From assembly GCF_016583795.1 (NCBI RefSeq), contig NZ_NRRS01000014.1, forward strand, positions 76,955-128,213: a DNA stretch of 51,259 nt, given 5' to 3'. A model generated the notes under the pieces. It made no database searches and was not told the DNA's origin. It saw only the letters and a list, made by a program, of their open reading frames with translations. Positions within the stretch are counted from its first letter, which is position 1; every line of letters starts with the position of its first letter. The position numbers and the translations under genes are program-made. The DNA comes from Rhabdochromatium marinum. Its GTDB lineage: Bacteria > Pseudomonadota > Gammaproteobacteria > Chromatiales > Chromatiaceae. Positions 48,058 through 51,259 of the stretch are shown here, one piece after another.

Positions 48058-48092
48058 AAAAGGGTTAGACATCCGAGGTCTAACCCTTTTTT
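48058..48092 (+). terminator. Rho-independent terminator after tRNA-Leu
   Basis: AAAGGGTTAGAC and GTCTAACCCTTT form a 12-bp stem with a 7-nt loop followed by further T residues, directly after the tRNA. The flanking A-run makes it usable from both directions. Confidence 0.9.
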
Positions 48093-48155
48093 CTGTGTCA
48101 GGCCCAAGCCGACCGGCTTGAAGCTCAACCCATCCTAAATGATATTATCTTTGCC

Positions 48156-48821
48156 ATGACGAACGACACCAATGTCACTTGGCACGAGCATCGCGTCTCC
48201 CGCGAAGATCGTGAGCGTTACAACGGCCATCGCGGTTGTGTCATCTGGTTTACGGGCCTGAGCGGGTCGGGTAAGAGCACCATTGCCAATGTGCTCGACC
48301 ACATGCTGGCGGAACGGGGCGTCAAGGCGGCGGTGCTTGACGGCGATAATGTTCGTCATGGCCTGAATGCCAGCCCCGGCATGCTGCGCGACACGCATGG
48401 CGATGAATTTGCCGAGCGCTTTGGTCTGGGCTTTACCGCCATTGATCGGGAGGAGAATATCCGCCGCATTGGTGCTGTGGCACAATTGTTCTGCGAGACC
48501 GGCACCATCGCCCTGACGGCGTTTATCAGCCCCTATCGTCTTGACCGCGACCGTGTCAGACGCACCATGCCCGAGGGTGATTTCATTGAGGTCTTTGTCG
48601 ATACACCGCTGGAGATCTGCGAAGCGCGCGATCCCAAGGGCCTTTACAAGAAGGCTCGCGCCGGGGAGATCAAGCATTTTACTGGCATTGATGACCCTTA
48701 CGAAGCCCCCGAGTCACCGGAACTGGTGGTTCGCGCTGGCGAGCGGACTCCAGAAGCACTCGCCAGCGAAGTTATCGACTATCTGGTCAGTCGCGCGATT
48801 CTCCCGGTGACCAATTCATAG
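48156..48821 (+). CDS. cysC: Adenylylsulfate (APS) kinase CysC
   Basis: A 221-residue kinase converting APS to PAPS for sulfate assimilation or sulfation. Walker A GLSGSGKSTIANVL, DGDNVRHGLN (APS binding), ISPYRLDRDRVR, DPKGLYKKARAGEIKHFTGIDDPYE (lid and substrate loop) are intact. It stands alone without cysDN or sat; the phosphodiesterase gene follows after 6 nt. Confidence 0.95.
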   Translation: MTNDTNVTWHEHRVSREDRERYNGHRGCVIWFTGLSGSGKSTIANVLDHMLAERGVKAAVLDGDNVRHGLNASPGMLRDTHGDEFAERFGLGFTAIDREENIRRIGAVAQLFCETGTIALTAFISPYRLDRDRVRRTMPEGDFIEVFVDTPLEICEARDPKGLYKKARAGEIKHFTGIDDPYEAPESPELVVRAGERTPEALASEVIDYLVSRAILPVTNS

Positions 48822-48827
48822 CGCCAA

Positions 48828-49343
48828 ATGAAAATCTGCATCGTTTCCGACAGCCATGATCGTGGCCCCATGCTGGCCACTGCCATCGCGGAGGCCAAGA
48901 CGCGCGGCGCGGAATATGTTCTGCACTGCGGCGATCTAATTGGCACCAATACCCTGCTGGCCTCTCTGAAACTGGGTCTGCCCATCCACGCCATTCATGG
49001 CAATAATCTCGGCGATCCGGTCTCCATCTCCCGTTTGGCGTGCAGTTCTGAGGGCCAGTTGCGCTACCACGGCAATGACGCCAGCCTGGAGCTGGCCGGT
49101 CGGCGTATTTTCATGACCCACTACCCGCACATTGGCGAGGCCTTTGCCTGCGCTGGCGACCACGATCTTGTCTGCTGCGGGCACAGCCATGAACCGGAAA
49201 TCCGCTGCCTGGACACGCTAAAAGGGAGCAAAGCCTGGCTGGTGAATCCCGGCACCGTCGCCGGCCTCGGAGCTCCAGCAGCGACCTGGATTTTTGGGGA
49301 TCTAGCCAGTATGACATTCAATATCGAAGAACTCGAACGTTAA
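48828..49343 (+). CDS. YfcE/MJ0936-type metallophosphoesterase
   Basis: A 171-residue calcineurin-like phosphoesterase. Metal-ligand motifs are in order: DSH (IVSDSHDRG), GD (HCGDLIG), GNN (IHGNNLGD), H (MTHYPHIG) and GHSH (CCGHSHEP). Small enzymes of this group hydrolyse phosphodiesters; the natural substrate is unknown. Closely linked behind cysC, probably one transcript. Confidence 0.88.
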   Translation: MKICIVSDSHDRGPMLATAIAEAKTRGAEYVLHCGDLIGTNTLLASLKLGLPIHAIHGNNLGDPVSISRLACSSEGQLRYHGNDASLELAGRRIFMTHYPHIGEAFACAGDHDLVCCGHSHEPEIRCLDTLKGSKAWLVNPGTVAGLGAPAATWIFGDLASMTFNIEELER

Positions 49344-49487
49344 AGACGACGCATGCAGGCTTATGACAAACTTGACAGCCTGACTCCGCCGCGATAGCGT
49401 CTGTTGGTTGTCTTTATCCATTGGGCCATTTGGTTTTCCTTCCTTATTGGCCTCGCCAACATCTATCATTGCTATAAGGTGTGACCC

Positions 49488-49649
49488 ATGTCCGAACAAA
49501 AGAAAGAGCGTCCAAAGGTTCCAGACGGCCACAGCCGTTTTTTTGTTACCCGTCAGAATCCGCCGAATGACAAAGGCTTTGTTGGATACCAGGTCATTTG
49601 GGACAAGTTCCAAAAAGAAGTCGATTATCAAACGCCAAAGCGTCCCTGA
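49488..49649 (+). CDS. Small hypothetical protein (53 aa)
   Basis: A 53-residue ORF beginning MSEQKKERPKVPDGHSRFFV and ending DYQTPKRP. It has no membrane segment or signal peptide; charged ends surround an aromatic-rich middle (FVGYQVIWDKF). AAGG is 8 nt upstream of the ATG and the frame fills an otherwise empty space between two genes of the same strand, which supports translation. I do not recognise a family. Confidence 0.6.
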   Translation: MSEQKKERPKVPDGHSRFFVTRQNPPNDKGFVGYQVIWDKFQKEVDYQTPKRP

Positions 49650-49732
49650 GCCACACACAGGCCACACCTGCGCGACTACGTGGAGCTTAACAGAGCCCTC
49701 GCGCAGTCACTCAGGTGGCATGGTAGCGAAAA

Positions 49733-50047
49733 ATGAAACTGACCGTGTCACGTTCTACATTCGATGAGCAGCAGGCAATTTTTACTGCTGAGCTCGTGAC
49801 GCGAATCAAAATCAAGCTGCAGGAAGGTGGCGTGGAGCCGGACAAGCTCGAAGATCTGACGGCCAGCATTGCCCTCAGTATTGCCGGCGTCCTTGACGAC
49901 CTCGCGAACATTGAAACCGATGACGGCGTGGAGGTACATCCCTACCTTACCTTCCGCACCGAGGAGGATCACCTCATTCATTGCGGTGAAAACTCCTACA
50001 CCTATGAGCTGGTGCATGGTGCCATGAAGCAACTGTTCTACCGCTAG
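49733..50047 (+). CDS. Conserved hypothetical protein (104 aa)
   Basis: A 104-residue acidic cytosolic protein, MKLTVSRSTFDEQQAIFTAEL to MKQLFYR, without membrane segments. A helical middle (EDLTASIALSIAGVLDDL) precedes a compact C-terminal part (EVHPYLTFRTEEDHLIHCG). No function is recognised. Convergent with the SlyD-like gene, 3 nt between stops. Confidence 0.7.
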   Translation: MKLTVSRSTFDEQQAIFTAELVTRIKIKLQEGGVEPDKLEDLTASIALSIAGVLDDLANIETDDGVEVHPYLTFRTEEDHLIHCGENSYTYELVHGAMKQLFYR

Positions 50048-50050
50048 CGG

Positions 50051-50560
50051 TCAGATCGGTCTGACCGAGAGATCACCGATATCCGGCCCCCGGTTGATCT
50101 TCCCCCCCGCAAGAATTTCCTCATCCGTCGCGTCGCGCACGCTTAAGACCTCAAGCTCAAATACCACCTGCCGACCGCACAGCGGATTGTTGCCATCAAT
50201 GGTCAGCGTCTTGTCATCCATGCGGGTCACAAGAAAGGTCTTGGTGTCACCCTTGTCGTTCTCCATGACAATGCGCGTACCAAGCGCCCGGTATTCCTCG
50301 GGAACATTGTCAATCCGATCCGTAATCACCAGCGACTCGTCTCTGGCCCCATAGAGATCGGTGCAATCGATGGGAACCGAGATCACATCCCCGGCCTGCC
50401 GGCCTTCCAGTTCCGCCATCACGGGGGGCGAGAGTACCTCGTTGCTGCCATGAATGTAGCCCAAAGGGAATTCCACGGCGGTTAAGACATCCCCCGTCTG
50501 CTGATCCAACACCCGATAGGTCAGCTCGACGAATTTGTTGTCGCGAATGCTTTGTTTCAT
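50051..50560 (-). CDS. SlyD-like FKBP-type peptidyl-prolyl isomerase
   Basis: A 169-residue FKBP of the SlyD type: an N-terminal strand (VELTYRVLDQQTGDVL), GYIHGSNEVLSPPVMAELEGRQAGD of the FKBP core split by an insert-in-flap (~75-125) and the returning strand VFELEVLSVRDATDEEI. The His-rich metal-binding tail of E. coli SlyD is absent. ATG 50560 is the first plausible start; the longer frame to 50812 lies inside the neighbouring gene. An imperfect CAGG/ACAG repeat fills the 40 nt ahead of the start. Confidence 0.8.
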   Translation of the reverse strand: MKQSIRDNKFVELTYRVLDQQTGDVLTAVEFPLGYIHGSNEVLSPPVMAELEGRQAGDVISVPIDCTDLYGARDESLVITDRIDNVPEEYRALGTRIVMENDKGDTKTFLVTRMDDKTLTIDGNNPLCGRQVVFELEVLSVRDATDEEILAGGKINRGPDIGDLSVRPI

Positions 50561-50600
50561 AGCCTGCCTGTTGCTGCCTGCCTGTCTGTCTGTTGCGGCT

Positions 50601-50951
50601 TCAGAAAATGGATGCGGCAAAAATGCGCACCTCCCCGTTTTCGTAGCCAAGCACCAGTCGTCCCAGCCACTCGCCTGTGCGTATTTTGCACCGCACCCGA
50701 TAAAGCGCCGTGACATGCTCGCCACGCCGAATGAAGCCCAGAAAGTCGCGCTCCTCGACCAGATTGCGTGCCAGCTCACTGTGGGCAAACTGCTTGCCGA
50801 CTTCGACTTCATTCAAGCCAAGCAACAGATTGTAAGAGAACTTTTTGATGAATTTGCCATACTGGCCTTGATTGGAATACTGAATCAGATCGTCCCACAT
50901 GGGATGGGCGATCTCCTGCAGCTCTTCGTCAGTCTTATCGATAATGTTCAT
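50601..50951 (-). CDS. Conserved hypothetical protein (116 aa), possible NTF2-like fold
   Basis: A 116-residue protein, MNIIDKTDEELQEIAHPMWDD to RIFAASIF. The pattern of an N-terminal helix (QEIAHPMWDDLIQYSNQGQYGKF) and later strands (GFIRRGEHVTALYRVRCK, GRLVLGYENGEVRIFAASIF) resembles small NTF2/SnoaL-like proteins, a weak inference. ATG 50951 is preferred because the longer frame to 51161 runs into the transposon end. The insertion lies only ~15 nt upstream, so the native promoter may have been displaced. Confidence 0.68.
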   Translation of the reverse strand: MNIIDKTDEELQEIAHPMWDDLIQYSNQGQYGKFIKKFSYNLLLGLNEVEVGKQFAHSELARNLVEERDFLGFIRRGEHVTALYRVRCKIRTGEWLGRLVLGYENGEVRIFAASIF

Positions 50952-50964
50952 CAGTCTTGCGCGA

Positions 50965-51015
50965 GAAACCACGCCCTTCAGGGCGGGGAGGTAGAGCGCA
51001 CCGCGCGTAGCGCGG
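50965..51015 (-). mobile_element. Right end of an IscB-type (IS200/IS605-like) element
   Basis: Two perfect short hairpins follow the iscB stop on the minus strand: CCGCGC-TAC-GCGCGG equivalent at 51001-51015 and CGCCCT-GA-AGGGCG at 50972-50985, then GTGGTTTCTCGCGC. Subterminal imperfect palindromes of this sort are recognised by Y1 transposases at IS200/IS605 ends. The exact cut site and the left end are not visible. Confidence 0.65.
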
Positions 51016-51259
51016 TTAACCCACCGGTCTCGCTGCCTCCGTTTGGGTTGGGGTGGATGCGTAGCCATAGCCGTCGGCGCGTTGCACCACGCGGCAATGG
51101 CGGTGTGAAATCCCTTGTACCAGATTCGTTGCGGTCTGGATGTTGAAGTACCCCGAGGCACGCACCGCTACGCGCCCGACATGGATGCCAGCGTTCTTGC
51201 CTGTTGGCATCTCAGCGATTACCCGATCCCCGGTCTGAAAGTCGTGGACGCGCTTCTCG
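51016..51259 (-). CDS. iscB: IscB RNA-guided endonuclease, C-terminal part (runs off the right edge)
   Basis: The last ~80 codons of a minus-strand gene: DFQTGDRVIAEMPTGKNAG, HVGRVAVRASGYFNIQT, VQGISHRHCRVVQRADGYGY. This is the conserved C-terminal (PLMP/TAM-interaction) region of IscB, the transposon-encoded ancestor of Cas9. The RuvC and HNH domains and the guide omega-RNA, which in known elements lies upstream of iscB, are outside the window. Confidence 0.82.
   Translation of the reverse strand, partial: EKRVHDFQTGDRVIAEMPTGKNAGIHVGRVAVRASGYFNIQTATNLVQGISHRHCRVVQRADGYGYASTPTQTEAARPVG

Noticed and set aside
49371-49399. TTGACA followed 17 nt later by TAGCGT, a possible promoter for the 53-aa ORF
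   Set aside because: The -35 is perfect but the -10 is poor and the leader would be ~85 nt; not strong enough to list as a feature.

Overview
The window is about 60% G+C chromosomal DNA from a gammaproteobacterium. The gene orders exbB-exbD-msbA-lpxK-kdsB, pilB-pilC-pilD-coaE and hrcA-grpE-dnaK-dnaJ, together with a bacteriophytochrome, a persulfide-sensor-like ArsR protein and a di-haem peroxidase, fit Chromatiales (purple sulfur bacteria). This placement is inferred from gene content, because no 16S gene or photosynthesis cluster is present.

Layout, left to right. (1) 1-1171: an ISKra4-family transposase running off the left edge, and the 3' remnant of a nucleoside (CNT/NupC) transporter. 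(2) 1271-7009: envelope genes exbB, exbD, msbA, lpxK, kdsB and a low-molecular-weight phosphatase, mostly overlapping by 4 nt. A heptanucleotide repeat full of ATGs spans the lpxK start, and a minus-strand terminator lies in the 3' end of kdsB. (3) 7023-11715: hybrid sensor kinase, response regulator with PAS, ArsR-family regulator, speE. (4) 11723-17273, minus strand: type IV pilus pilB-C-D, coaE and a NYN/cold-shock-domain protein. (5) 17422-24950, minus strand: acs and the hrcA-grpE-dnaK-dnaJ heat-shock cluster behind a strong promoter with a perfect CIRCE operator. (6) 25101-28106: nadK, recN, a 40-residue Lys/Cys-rich protein and tRNA-Arg. (7) 28279-33567: flagellin, EF-hand protein, PilZ protein, output-less bacteriophytochrome, NYN/LOTUS-like protein. 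(8) 33567-36263: a decayed IS630 element followed by an hvfABC/bufferin-type RiPP operon (copper-related MNIO family). (9) 36450-46785: solute-binding protein plus diguanylate cyclase, cytochrome c peroxidase, RND efflux pair, ArnT-like glycosyltransferase. (10) 46790-51259: queA, tRNA-Leu, cysC, a phosphodiesterase, several small conserved proteins, a SlyD-like isomerase, and the 3' end of an IscB-encoding transposon running off the right edge.

The most interesting content is signalling and small-molecule biology. The bacteriophytochrome has a complete photosensory core but no output domain, and sits directly upstream of a PilZ protein. A solute-binding protein without a transporter is paired with a diguanylate cyclase. 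The HvfA-like peptide carries two EGKCG motifs next to its MNIO maturase and partner. The ArsR-family protein has the two-cysteine spacing of BigR/SqrR persulfide sensors. Mobile DNA (ISKra4, IS630 remnant, IscB element) marks both edges and the boundary of the RiPP operon.
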